Made by a program: the position numbers and the translations under genes
The notes under the pieces: generated by a model
What the model was told of the DNA's origin: nothing
Databases searched by the model: none
What the model saw: only the letters and a program-made list of their open reading frames with translations
In this document: piece after piece, positions 8,868-17,165 of the stretch
How positions within the stretch are numbered: position 1 is the stretch's first letter
Layout of the letters: each line of letters opens with the position of its first letter
Source of the DNA: Aldehydirespirator sp965248735
GTDB taxonomy: Bacteria; Actinomycetota; Acidimicrobiia; Acidimicrobiales; Aldehydirespiratoraceae
Assembly: GCA_965248735.1 (NCBI GenBank)
Contig: OZ252146.1
Span: 3,596,001 to 3,660,000, forward strand
Direction: 5' to 3'
Length of the DNA: 64,000 nt

Positions 8868-9338
8868 ATGACAGCCAGCGACCTGTGCCACGTAGGCATC
8901 CTCGTCGAGGACTTGGAAGAGGCCATGGCTCGTTTTTCGGAGATACTCGGGCTGACGTTCAAGGAGCCCGAGATCGCCCATGTCGACCGCTTCGAGCAAG
9001 GCGAGGTCGTCGAGGCGCTCGACTTGCGGATCACATGGTCGACGCAGGGACCGCCCTACCTCGAGCTCCTCGAATCGCAAGACAACGACGGTCTCTACGG
9101 TCGCGCCCAGGAGGGCCTCCACCACATCGGCTTGTGGGAAGACGACCCCGAGGCTCTCATCGAGCGTCTCAAAGAGCTGGGCATCGGCAAGGAGGCCACC
9201 CAATACACGCCTGAGGACCGGATCCTGGCCACCTACACACCACCGGGGGACCTGTACGGGACGCGCCTTGAGTTCATCGAGTCATCGCGTAAGGAAGGGA
9301 TGGAAGCTTGGATCGCCGGAAAGGCGTGGCAAGACTGA
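8868..9338 (+). CDS. VOC-superfamily (glyoxalase-fold) protein
   Basis: 156 residues forming two beta-alpha-beta-beta-beta modules. Candidate metal ligands are the His in LCHVGILVED near the start, Glu in YLELLES, His in GLHHIGLWED, and Glu in RLEFIES at the end. This matches methylmalonyl-CoA epimerase/glyoxalase-like proteins. It lies inside the sugar importer cluster, between binding protein and ATPase genes, so it may act on the imported compound. No precise reaction can be assigned. ATG at 8868; an in-frame-independent mini-ORF (MKGPRR) ends at a TGA overlapping this ATG. Confidence 0.85.
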   Translation: MTASDLCHVGILVEDLEEAMARFSEILGLTFKEPEIAHVDRFEQGEVVEALDLRITWSTQGPPYLELLESQDNDGLYGRAQEGLHHIGLWEDDPEALIERLKELGIGKEATQYTPEDRILATYTPPGDLYGTRLEFIESSRKEGMEAWIAGKAWQD

Positions 9339-9431
9339 GCGCGGACATTCTCGCTCCTCCAACGCTCCCCTTCTGGAGACCTCCTGCAATCCAGACATGA
9401 AACAGGGCCCGGCGTGAGCAGCGGAGACACC

Positions 9432-9637
9432 GTGAACTCCACGAGCCGTGCCCGTGCCCGCAGACACCGTGAACTCCACCGAGCCGTGCCCGTGCCCGCA
9501 GACACCGTGAACTCCACCGAGCCGTGCCCGTGCCCGCAGACACCGTGAACTCCACCGAGCCGTGCCCGTGCCCGCAGACACCGTGAACTCCACCGAGCCG
9601 TGCCCGTGCCCGCAGACACCGTGAACTCCACCGAGCC
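9432..9637 (+). repeat. 38-bp tandem array made of copies of the ABC ATPase start region
   Basis: Copies start at 9432 (37 bp, one C missing), 9469, 9507, 9545 and 9583 (38 bp each, essentially identical). A sixth partial copy at 9621-9637 is the start of the ATPase gene itself. Every copy begins with the start codon and next codons GTGAACTCCACCGAG (VNSTE). Because the period is 38, each full copy reads VNSTEPCPCPQTP and then a TGA that overlaps the next copy's GTG (GTGA). Four identical candidate start sites therefore precede the real one. Confidence 0.95.
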
Positions 9638-11123
9638 ATACCTGCGAGTCGACGCGGTCTCGAAGACCTTCGGTTCGATACGGGCCCTGGACAGAGCGGA
9701 CTTCGAGGTGGGCCACGGCGAGGTGATGGCGCTCGTAGGCGAGAACGGCGCCGGCAAGAGCACCCTGGTCAAGATCCTGGCCGGCATGTACCCACCCGAC
9801 GAGGGCCGGATCCGTCTGGGAGGCAACGACGTCCAGTTCGGTGGCTCCACCCAGTCCGAGCACGCGGGCATCGCGGTGGTGCAGCAGGAGTTGTCACTGG
9901 TTCCCAGTCTCTCCATCGCCGACAACGTCTTCTTGGGAGACACGAGACGAGGGTGGAGGACCTCGCCTCGATCTCTGGCCCGAGCAGCCATGCCCTATTT
10001 GCAGCAGGTCGGTCTGGGAGAACTTGACCCCCGCACTCCGGTCGAGCATCTCGCGGTCGCGGAGCGCCAGCTGATCGAGGTGGCGCGGCTGTTGGCTCGT
10101 GACGCCAGGGTGGTGATATTCGACGAACCGACGGCGGCGCTCGCGGACCGGGAGATACAGCGAGTAAAGACGGTGGTCCGCTCCCTGCGAGAGCAGCGTC
10201 GTTCGATCATCTACGTTACCCATCGCCTCGACGAGGTCTTCGACCTGGCTGACCGGGTGACGGTGTTCCGCGACGGCAGGTCGAGCGCTCCGACTGCAAC
10301 CGGCGCCCTCACCCTCGACCAACTCATTTCCATGATGCTGGGAGGCACGCTGGAGGGACTGTTCCCGCAGCGGGCCACCGCCCCCGGCGCGCTCGTGCTC
10401 GACATCGGCAACCTCATCACGGAGAACCTGACCGAACCTGTGAGCCTTGGGGTTCGCAAGGGCGAAATCGTCGGGCTGGCCGGCCAGCTTGGCAGCGGTG
10501 CCAGCGACGTGCTGAGGGCGGTGGCCGGCCACCAGCCCACAGTCTCGGGCACGGTGGCAGTCGGGGGAAGCACCATTCCGTCCAACTCGCCCTCGGCCGC
10601 CATCCGCTACGGAATCGGGTACAGCTCGTCGGACCGCAAGCGTGACGGCCTTTTCCTGCAGCGCAGCGTTGTCGAGAACCTGACGTCCCCGAGCCTCGAC
10701 CATGTGACGACGGCCGGGTGGCTGAGACCCCGGGCCGAGCGGTCCATGAGCGACCGCATCGCCGAGACCTTCACGATCGACCGGCTCCGGTTGGGATCCG
10801 TGGCGGGCGCGCTGAGCGGCGGGAACCAGCAGAAGATCGCGGTCGGCAAGTGGACCGGCCATCCGCTCCAGGTCCTGCTGATCGATGAACCCACCCGCGG
10901 TGTCGACGTGGGGGCCAGGGCGGAGATCTACCGCCACCTCCGCACCATCGCCGGGCACGGCACGGCCATCGTCATCGCCACCTCCGACAGCCAGGAGATA
11001 TTGGGCCTCGCCGACACCGTGGTCGCCTACTTCAAGGGGACTCAGGTCAGCGTCCGCCGCCGCGAGGACACCGATTCCCGCCTCCTCACCCGGGAGATCA
11101 CCCATCCGCAAGAGGCAGCTTGA
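9621..11123 (+). CDS. Sugar ABC transporter ATP-binding protein, two ATPase domains (RbsA-like)
   Basis: 500 residues, the usual size of double-domain RbsA/MglA/XylG proteins. Domain 1 has Walker A GENGAGKST (40-48) and Walker B VVIFDEPTAAL, with a degenerate signature (AVAERQ) typical of the first half. Domain 2 has the degenerate Walker A GLAGQLGSGAS, an intact LSGGNQQK signature and Walker B LLIDEPTRGVDVGA. The real start is taken as GTG 9621 (VNSTEPYLRVDAVSKTFG). An in-frame GTG at 9600 inside the repeat would add seven residues. Couples ATP hydrolysis to the permeases that follow. Its stop overlaps the permease start (TGATG). Confidence 0.93.
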   Translation: MNSTEPYLRVDAVSKTFGSIRALDRADFEVGHGEVMALVGENGAGKSTLVKILAGMYPPDEGRIRLGGNDVQFGGSTQSEHAGIAVVQQELSLVPSLSIADNVFLGDTRRGWRTSPRSLARAAMPYLQQVGLGELDPRTPVEHLAVAERQLIEVARLLARDARVVIFDEPTAALADREIQRVKTVVRSLREQRRSIIYVTHRLDEVFDLADRVTVFRDGRSSAPTATGALTLDQLISMMLGGTLEGLFPQRATAPGALVLDIGNLITENLTEPVSLGVRKGEIVGLAGQLGSGASDVLRAVAGHQPTVSGTVAVGGSTIPSNSPSAAIRYGIGYSSSDRKRDGLFLQRSVVENLTSPSLDHVTTAGWLRPRAERSMSDRIAETFTIDRLRLGSVAGALSGGNQQKIAVGKWTGHPLQVLLIDEPTRGVDVGARAEIYRHLRTIAGHGTAIVIATSDSQEILGLADTVVAYFKGTQVSVRRREDTDSRLLTREITHPQEAA

Positions 11124-12100
11124 TGAGCCTGGCTGACAGCAGCGTTGCCAAGCCGGCCTGGTCATGGCGCCGGGCATCGGTGCCACTGGCGGTGGTGGGT
11201 GCGGTCGTAGGGCTGGCTCTGGTGGGATGGTTGACGACCCCCGAGTTCGTCACGTACCGCAACCTCCAGAGCATCGTGCGCTCGGCCGCCCTCATCGGGA
11301 TCATCGCCGTGACCATGACCGGCATCACCATGGCCGGCAGCTTCTTCTCGCTGTCCGTGTCCCAGACCGCGGCCATGGCCGCCATTGGTTTCGCGGCCTT
11401 CATGAGCTGGGGATGGCCGGTGTGGGCCGCGGTGCTCATCACTTTCGCGATTGCGGCCGCAGTGGGTGCCGCCCAAGGCGGCGCGGTGGCTCTGGGCGGG
11501 AACCCGATCGTGGTGACGCTGGCCGTGGGAGCGGTCCTGTTCGGGTTGGGCGCCTGGCTGACCGACAACAAGACGGTGAGAACCGGCACCGACGCGGCCG
11601 ACTGGATCGGCACCTCGCGGCCGCTGGGAGTACCCACCCAGACCTGGGCGTTCGTCGTGATCACCGTGATTTCCGCAACAGTTCTGACCCGAACGCGATT
11701 CGGGCGGGAACTGACCCTGGTGGGCGCCAACCGGCTGGCTGCGGCCGCTTCCGGGCTGCGCCCCGGCCGGACCACCGTCTATGTGTTCGGAGTCTCGTCA
11801 CTCGGGGCGGCCCTCGCCGGCATATTCATCGCCGCCCAGTTCGGCCAGGGACGGCTCGATCAGTTCGACGGCGCCGACATCGACTCCATCGCCGCCATCC
11901 TCGTGGGCGGAGCCGCCATTCAAGGAGGAGAGGGCTCCGCATCGAGAACTGCCGTCGGCGCGGTGTTCATCGCCGGCTTGCAGAACCTCATGGTGTTGCG
12001 CGGCTTCAGCTTCGGGGTCCGGGTCCTGTTCGTCGGATTGGCCATCCTGATCAGCGTGAGTGCCTTCACAGTGCTCCGCAACCGGAGGCAGACGACATGA
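11123..12100 (+). CDS. Sugar ABC transporter permease (RbsC-like), first of two
   Basis: 325 residues, mostly hydrophobic, with eight or more predicted membrane helices. Sequence such as GSFFSLSVSQTAAMAAIGFA and GANRLAAAASGLRPGRT matches the BPD_transp_2 family (RbsC/XylH). ATG at 11123 shares bases with the ATPase TGA. Two different permeases next to one double ATPase imply a heterodimeric channel, as in LsrCD. Confidence 0.92.
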   Translation: MSLADSSVAKPAWSWRRASVPLAVVGAVVGLALVGWLTTPEFVTYRNLQSIVRSAALIGIIAVTMTGITMAGSFFSLSVSQTAAMAAIGFAAFMSWGWPVWAAVLITFAIAAAVGAAQGGAVALGGNPIVVTLAVGAVLFGLGAWLTDNKTVRTGTDAADWIGTSRPLGVPTQTWAFVVITVISATVLTRTRFGRELTLVGANRLAAAASGLRPGRTTVYVFGVSSLGAALAGIFIAAQFGQGRLDQFDGADIDSIAAILVGGAAIQGGEGSASRTAVGAVFIAGLQNLMVLRGFSFGVRVLFVGLAILISVSAFTVLRNRRQTT

Positions 12101-13104
12101 GGGCGATCCAACGCGTGGAGCCAACGGCGTGGGCCCGTCTCGCCCTCTTCGTCGCGGTGTTCCTGGTCTTCTCTTTGAGCGACGATCGCTTCTTCACCAC
12201 CAACAATGTCTTCACGATCTTCGAGGGCTTCGCCTTCCTGGGCCTGGCCGCTCTTGCGGTCGGCGTGACGATCATCGCCGGAGAGCTCGATCTCTCCGTG
12301 GGGTCGGCCGCCGCCGTCGCGGGAATCATCTCTGTGTCGGTTGTCGGGAAGATCGGATTGATACCGACAGTCCTTCTCGCAACCTTGATCGGTACTGCCT
12401 ATGGCGGCCTTCAGGGCTATCTGATCTATCGCTTGAGGATCCAGTCGTTGGTGTTCACGCTGGGTACGTTGATCGGTCTCCGCGGTTTGGCCTTCATGAT
12501 TTCGGGTGAGAACACCGTGGTCATGAGCGACTTGGGGGTGGCCCAGGATGTGCGCCGCCAACTCTGGATTTTCTCGCCGTTCAGCCTGGTCACGCTGGCT
12601 TGCTTCGTTCTCGTAGCCCTGCTGCTGGTCAACACCCGTTTCGGGCGGGAGATCTACGCCATCGGCGGTGGGCGGCAGGAGGCCGCCGCGGCCGGGGTGC
12701 CGCTGGTTCGTCCACTTGTTCTCGCCTTCGCCCTCTCGGGAGCGATGGCTGCGCTGACCGGGGCGCTCACGTCGATCAAGTCCGGCAGCGCGGGCCCGGC
12801 TGCCTTTGAGACCCTGCTCCTCCCGGCGGCCACCGCGGCGCTGATCGGCGGGGTCAGCCTGCTGGGCGGCAGAGGCTCCGTGTTCGGGATCGCCATCGGC
12901 GCCTTGACCCTGCGCTTCATCAACAGCGGGCTGAGTCTGGGAGGGGCGCCCTTCTACATCCTGACGCTGGCCACGGGAATCGTCTTGATTGTGGCGGTTG
13001 TGCTGGAGTTGCTGATCGGACGACCCGAGCTGCGAGCTCGCTGGAGCCGACGGCGTAGCGAGGGAGGGCTGGGGCTCCGCTCCCGTCACCAGCCCGCGGG
13101 CTGA
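12097..13104 (+). CDS. Sugar ABC transporter permease (RbsC-like), second of two
   Basis: 335 residues of the same family (TIIAGELDLSVGSAAAVAG, then GGRQEAAAAGVPLVRPLVLAF). ATG at 12097 overlaps the previous gene's TGA as ATGA, so the pair is translationally coupled. A polar, Arg-rich C-terminal tail ends the protein. Last gene of the importer operon. Confidence 0.92.
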   Translation: MRAIQRVEPTAWARLALFVAVFLVFSLSDDRFFTTNNVFTIFEGFAFLGLAALAVGVTIIAGELDLSVGSAAAVAGIISVSVVGKIGLIPTVLLATLIGTAYGGLQGYLIYRLRIQSLVFTLGTLIGLRGLAFMISGENTVVMSDLGVAQDVRRQLWIFSPFSLVTLACFVLVALLLVNTRFGREIYAIGGGRQEAAAAGVPLVRPLVLAFALSGAMAALTGALTSIKSGSAGPAAFETLLLPAATAALIGGVSLLGGRGSVFGIAIGALTLRFINSGLSLGGAPFYILTLATGIVLIVAVVLELLIGRPELRARWSRRRSEGGLGLRSRHQPAG

Positions 13105-13250
13105 CGTCCGGCTCGGCAAGCGGGAGTCGGCACCCGGCCGCTTCCGGCGTTGTTCCGCCGACGGTTGGACGACCGCTCTCGGCGGGTCAGAATGGACGGG
13201 CAGCGGGTGCGGGTTACTCGCAACCGATCCAGGCGAGATCGACTACGGCG

Positions 13251-13256
13251 TAGGAT
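13251..13256 (+). promoter_or_regulatory. Probable -10 element of a leaderless transcript
   Basis: TAGGAT lies six bases before the ATG at 13263, which places the transcription start at the start codon. No ribosome-binding site is present. Leaderless mRNAs are common in actinobacteria. Confidence 0.45.
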
Positions 13257-13262
13257 GACAGC

Positions 13263-13568
13263 ATGGTGGAACTGCGTCCAGGGGCCCGATTTCAGAGCAC
13301 GGTGTGCGCCACCGAGGTGATCGTGGTGAAGGGCACCGGAACGGCCGAGCTCACCTGCGGCGGTGCCCCGATGGTGGCGGCCGGATCGGCCGAGCGAGCC
13401 GGCGAGCCCAGTGTCGATGCATCGGAGGGAACCCTTCTCGGCAAGCGCTACGGCGACGGTGACGAGACGGTGGAAGTGCTGTGCACCAAGGCTGGCCCAG
13501 GCTCGCTCGCTCTCGGCGGTGTGCCGCTGGCCGTGAAGGTGACGAAGCCGCTGCCCGCCTCGGACTGA
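13263..13568 (+). CDS. Small conserved-looking protein beside an acyl-CoA ligase
   Basis: 101 residues beginning MVELRPGARFQSTVCATEV. Two cysteine motifs (ELTCGG and EVLCTKAGPGSL) and the ending LPASD resemble a small protein I have seen beside acyl-CoA ligases in actinobacteria, but I cannot attach a family name or function. No signal peptide or membrane helix. It begins without a ribosome-binding site, six bases after a TAGGAT element. It precedes a ligase and an enoyl-CoA hydratase, so a link to CoA-thioester catabolism is a guess. Confidence 0.7.
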   Translation: MVELRPGARFQSTVCATEVIVVKGTGTAELTCGGAPMVAAGSAERAGEPSVDASEGTLLGKRYGDGDETVEVLCTKAGPGSLALGGVPLAVKVTKPLPASD

Positions 13569-13598
13569 CCGGCCGCGCCGCCGGTGAGCCCGCGCATC

Positions 13599-13739
13599 AT
13601 GTCCCTTCCCGCCTTAGAGGCAGCGCGAGTAGGCGGCAAGCAGCATCTGAGTCCCTTGGCGTTGCAGTGGTTCAGCATCCCGCAAAGCGCCTACCCGCGC
13701 ACGTTCTTAGTCGGGCGGCGAACCGGTGAGATCGTATGA
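13599..13739 (+). CDS. Possible 46-residue ORF coupled to the ligase gene
   Basis: ATG at 13599 opens a 46-codon frame (ends FLVGRRTGEIV) whose TGA overlaps the ligase ATG (ATGA at 13736). It fills the gap between the small protein and the ligase. Several A/T-ending codons (TTA, GTA, CTT) are unlike the neighbouring genes and there is no good ribosome-binding site, so it may be chance. Confidence 0.2.
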   Translation: MSLPALEAARVGGKQHLSPLALQWFSIPQSAYPRTFLVGRRTGEIV

Positions 13740-15253
13740 ACGTGATGATGCTGCTGGAGATGGCGGCCGCCGCCATGGGCGACCGGGTGGCGGTTGGGCC
13801 GCTCGACGGAGGCGTCACTTGCGCTGGGGTGATGGGAGACGCCGCCGCGCTCGCCGGGCGCCTGCGAGCATCTCAAGCCCAGCGCCTGGTGCTGTGCGAC
13901 GAGCCCGGCGTCGTCCTGCCGGTTGCTCTGTTCGGAGCGGCTTGGGCCGGCGTTCCCTACCTGCCCATCAACTACCGGCTCGCCGACGACGATCTCCACC
14001 GGCTGGCCGAGCGGGCCGCACCGGCTCTGGTGGTGACCGATGCCGCTGGCGTGGACCGGCTGGCCGGGGTCGACGGGCTGGAGGTCGTCGAGCGGGACGA
14101 CCTTCTCGACGATCCGGCCGGCGGCGCCGATCCTGCCGAGTTCGGGGACTGGCCCATGGATCCCGACGTCGCGGCCGTCCTGCTGTACACCAGCGGCACC
14201 TCCGGGCCGCCCAGGGCCGCGGTCCTGCGCCACCGGCATCTGGTGTCCTACGTGTTCGGCACAGTCGAGTTCGCGTCGGCCGGCTCCGACGAGGCGCACA
14301 TCATGGCCGTGCCGCCCTACCACGTCGCTTCGGTGGCAGCCCAGCTGTCGCAGGTCTATTCCGGGCGCCGCATCGTGCCCTTGCCGAGGTTCGACCCGGA
14401 CGCCTGGATTGACTTGGTCCACGCCGAGGGCGTGACCCACGCCATGCTCGTGCCGACCATGCTGGCCCGCATCGTCGACGCCCTCGACCGCCGGGGCGAG
14501 ACTCTCGGGTCGGTCCGCTTCGTGTCCTACGGGGGAGGCAAGTCGCACCGGGCCGTGGTGGAGAGGGCGCTGGAGTTGTTCCCGGCCGCTGCCTTCTCCC
14601 ACGCCTACGGCCTCACCGAGGCGAGCTCCACCGTGTGCGTGATGGGCCCCGACGACCACCGCCGGGCCGCCGCCTCGGACGATCCTGCCGCAAGAGCCAG
14701 GCTCTCGTCGGTGGGCCGGCCCCTGCCGGGGGTGGAGATCTCGGTGAGGACCGGCGACGGCACCGAGGCGGGCACCGGCGCCGCCGGAGAGATCTGGGTG
14801 AGGGGCGAGCAGGTGGCCGGCGAGTACGCCGAGGGCGGGTCACAACTCGACCACGACGGCTGGTTCTGTACCCGAGACAGCGGACATCTCGACGAAGCCG
14901 GCTACCTGTGGGTGCGCGGACGCAACGACGACATCATCATCCGGGGCGGCGAGAACATGTCGCCGGGCGAGATCGAGGACGCGCTGCTGACCCATCCCGC
15001 CGTGGTCGACGCGGCCGCGTTCGGGGTGCCCAGCCGGGAATGGGGCGAGGAGGTGGCGGTGTGCGTCGTCGCCCGCTCCCCGGCCCCGGACGCCGACGAC
15101 CTCAGGGAGCTGGTGCGAGTCAGGCTGCGGTCGAGCCGGGTGCCAGCCCGCGTGGAGTTCGTCGACGAGTTGCCGTACAACGACACCGGCAAGCTGCTGC
15201 GCCGGGTGCTGCGACAGCGCTTCGCCCCCGATGCGGCCCCGCCTGGCAGCTAG
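13736..15253 (+). CDS. Acyl-CoA synthetase (AMP-forming, ANL superfamily)
   Basis: 505 residues. The adenylation signature LLYTSGTSGPPRAAV lies near residue 155, followed by the YGLTEASS motif, a hinge (WFCTRDSGHLDEAGYLWVRGRNDDIIIRGGENMSPGEIE) and the catalytic Lys in NDTGKLLRR near the C-terminus. It activates a carboxylic acid to acyl-AMP and then acyl-CoA. The Pro-Arg in place of Pro-Lys in the P-loop region is a mild deviation. It is followed two bases later by an enoyl-CoA hydratase, so the pair probably starts breakdown of a fatty or aromatic acid. Substrate unknown. Confidence 0.92.
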   Translation: MNVMMLLEMAAAAMGDRVAVGPLDGGVTCAGVMGDAAALAGRLRASQAQRLVLCDEPGVVLPVALFGAAWAGVPYLPINYRLADDDLHRLAERAAPALVVTDAAGVDRLAGVDGLEVVERDDLLDDPAGGADPAEFGDWPMDPDVAAVLLYTSGTSGPPRAAVLRHRHLVSYVFGTVEFASAGSDEAHIMAVPPYHVASVAAQLSQVYSGRRIVPLPRFDPDAWIDLVHAEGVTHAMLVPTMLARIVDALDRRGETLGSVRFVSYGGGKSHRAVVERALELFPAAAFSHAYGLTEASSTVCVMGPDDHRRAAASDDPAARARLSSVGRPLPGVEISVRTGDGTEAGTGAAGEIWVRGEQVAGEYAEGGSQLDHDGWFCTRDSGHLDEAGYLWVRGRNDDIIIRGGENMSPGEIEDALLTHPAVVDAAAFGVPSREWGEEVAVCVVARSPAPDADDLRELVRVRLRSSRVPARVEFVDELPYNDTGKLLRRVLRQRFAPDAAPPGS

Positions 15254-15255
15254 CC

Positions 15256-16224
15256 GTGCACGGTGGCATCTGGCCGTTGGAGGAGATCAGGGCCGCGGCC
15301 GAATCCGTGGACTTCGACCGGCTGGCACTCGACGCGATCGCGGCCGCTGCCCGTGTGCCCGCGGTCGTAGTGGACGTGGGCAGAGACCCTGCCGACGACG
15401 TCGGCGACGCCCTCGCCGCGCTTCCGGTGGTGTCCATCGCGGTGGGAGCCGGGGGCCAGTCCTGGGACGTCGTGCTCGACGATCCCGGTCCGGCCCTCGA
15501 CGGGCTGCAAGGCAATCCGCAAGCCTCGGTCGTGGCGGCCCAGACTCTGCGTCTCGGTGCCCGGCTCAGCCTGTCCGACGCCCTGCTGGTCGAGAGCCTC
15601 GCCTACGCAACGCTCCAGGCCGGGCCCGAGCACGCCGGCTGGCTCTCGGGCCGGGGGCGCCGGACCCGGCGAGACCTGGATCAGCCCCGCATCGAGGTGA
15701 GCGACGACGGCGTCTCAGTGACGGTGACGCTGAACCGTCCCCGCCTCCTCAATCTGCTCGACGCGGCTATGCGCGACGAACTCGTCGACGTTCTCAAGGC
15801 TCTGCAGGCGGGCGCCGACGACCGGCCGGTGGTGATCACCGGCGCGGGGGGCAACTTCTGCGCGGGAGGCGATCCGGCCGAGTTCGGCACGGTTTCAGAC
15901 CCTGCCACCGCGCACCTGATCCGTAGCCGGGCCAACGCGGCGCCCTGGCTGGCGGCCATCGCCGACCGGGCGACCGCGCTGATCGACGGGGCGTGCGTGG
16001 GCGCGGGAATCGAGCTGGCCGCGCTCTGCGCCACCGTCACCGCCACCGAGCGGGCCCGGTTCCGTCTCCCTGAGCTGTCGATGGGCCTCATACCGGGCGC
16101 GGGCGGCACGGTGAGCATCCCGGCCCGCATCGGGCGGCAGAGAACCCTGGCGTGGCTGCTCACGAACGCCGAGATCGACGCGCTCACCGCACGAGAATGG
16201 GGCCTAGTCGACGAGCTGGCCTGA
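15256..16224 (+). CDS. Enoyl-CoA hydratase/isomerase with a degenerate extra N-terminal half
   Basis: 322 residues. The C-terminal ~190 residues form a standard crotonase core: oxyanion-hole segments GGNFCAGGDPAEFG and GACVGAGIELA, and the Glu-containing LPELSMGLIPGAGGT. The first ~130 residues look like a shortened second crotonase copy (SDALLVESLAYATLQAGPEHAGWLSGR resembles a crotonase C-terminal segment) without catalytic motifs. GTG at 15256 is two bases after the ligase stop. The reaction is probably hydration of an enoyl-CoA made by the ligase and a dehydrogenase. Start uncertain, since the frame is open further upstream. Confidence 0.85.
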   Translation: MHGGIWPLEEIRAAAESVDFDRLALDAIAAAARVPAVVVDVGRDPADDVGDALAALPVVSIAVGAGGQSWDVVLDDPGPALDGLQGNPQASVVAAQTLRLGARLSLSDALLVESLAYATLQAGPEHAGWLSGRGRRTRRDLDQPRIEVSDDGVSVTVTLNRPRLLNLLDAAMRDELVDVLKALQAGADDRPVVITGAGGNFCAGGDPAEFGTVSDPATAHLIRSRANAAPWLAAIADRATALIDGACVGAGIELAALCATVTATERARFRLPELSMGLIPGAGGTVSIPARIGRQRTLAWLLTNAEIDALTAREWGLVDELA

Positions 16225-16265
16225 GGCGCCTGCCGCCGCTGGCCGGAACGCCATAGAAGCCGGGG

Positions 16266-17102
16266 CTACTTGTGGACGAAGGTCTGCGCCAGCGGGGCCT
16301 GCTCGAAGCCGGAAGGAGGCATCCCGGTTGTGGCGTAGAGGTACAGCGCGGTCTGGAAGATGGCGTTCAGTGCGGTGAGCACCACCACTACCACCGCCAC
16401 CCAGGCTGCCCCAGCGATCACACCGATCACCATCAGCACTGTCCAACCTGACGCGATGAACAAGCCGACCACAACCGCCGCCGGAAGAATGAGAATGAAG
16501 CCGAGGAGGCCGAACCCGACCCGGGCCGCGATGTTCTCGCCCCATGTGCTTCGCAGCAGCGAGGCCGAACGCTTCAGTCCCTCGATGGCGCCGAGATTGT
16601 CGATGACGATGGCCGGGACGGTCAGGAAGGTGACCACCTGCCAGGCCATGTCCAGCATGTGGGTGACGATCCGTCCGAGCCAGCCGGCCCGATCCCGCAA
16701 CGCCTGCAGCACCAGTCCCACCGTGGTGGTGATGAGCGCCCACGGGACCAGCCCGCCGATGCGTGAGAACGCTCGGCCGACCGCACTCCGCACCGTCGGG
16801 TCGCCCCCGGTGAGTCGCTCGTGGGCACCGGCTATCAGCGCACCGTTGAAGAACACCGAGATGATGCCCAGCAACAGTGCCCCCACCAAGAACACCACGA
16901 TCATCGCCGGGTTCAGCTCCATGGTGGTATCGCCGTGGGAGGACGTGGTGGACAGTGTGAGGAAGGTCAGGACGAGCACAACGACAATCACCGCGGCCGA
17001 CGCCAAGAACGACAGCACCGGGATCCACAGCAGCTCCCGGTCCTTCTTCAGCACCCCCCAAGATGTCTTGGCCAGTTGCCAGGTATTGCTGATACGGCCC
17101 AT
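16266..17102 (-). CDS. DUF6159-type integral membrane protein
   Basis: 278 residues with about six membrane helices. The start RISNTWQLAKTSWGVLKKDRELLWIPVLSF is characteristic of the DUF6159 family of actinobacterial membrane proteins. Function unknown. It lies 63 bases downstream of the acyl-CoA dehydrogenase gene on the same strand and may share its transcript. It converges with the enoyl-CoA hydratase. Confidence 0.85.
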   Translation of the reverse strand: MGRISNTWQLAKTSWGVLKKDRELLWIPVLSFLASAAVIVVVLVLTFLTLSTTSSHGDTTMELNPAMIVVFLVGALLLGIISVFFNGALIAGAHERLTGGDPTVRSAVGRAFSRIGGLVPWALITTTVGLVLQALRDRAGWLGRIVTHMLDMAWQVVTFLTVPAIVIDNLGAIEGLKRSASLLRSTWGENIAARVGFGLLGFILILPAAVVVGLFIASGWTVLMVIGVIAGAAWVAVVVVVLTALNAIFQTALYLYATTGMPPSGFEQAPLAQTFVHK

Positions 17103-17165
17103 CGCTTCTCCCTCTGCTCGATTTCTTCCGCTCGGTGACTTGCAGAGTATCGGATTCGCTCCCGC

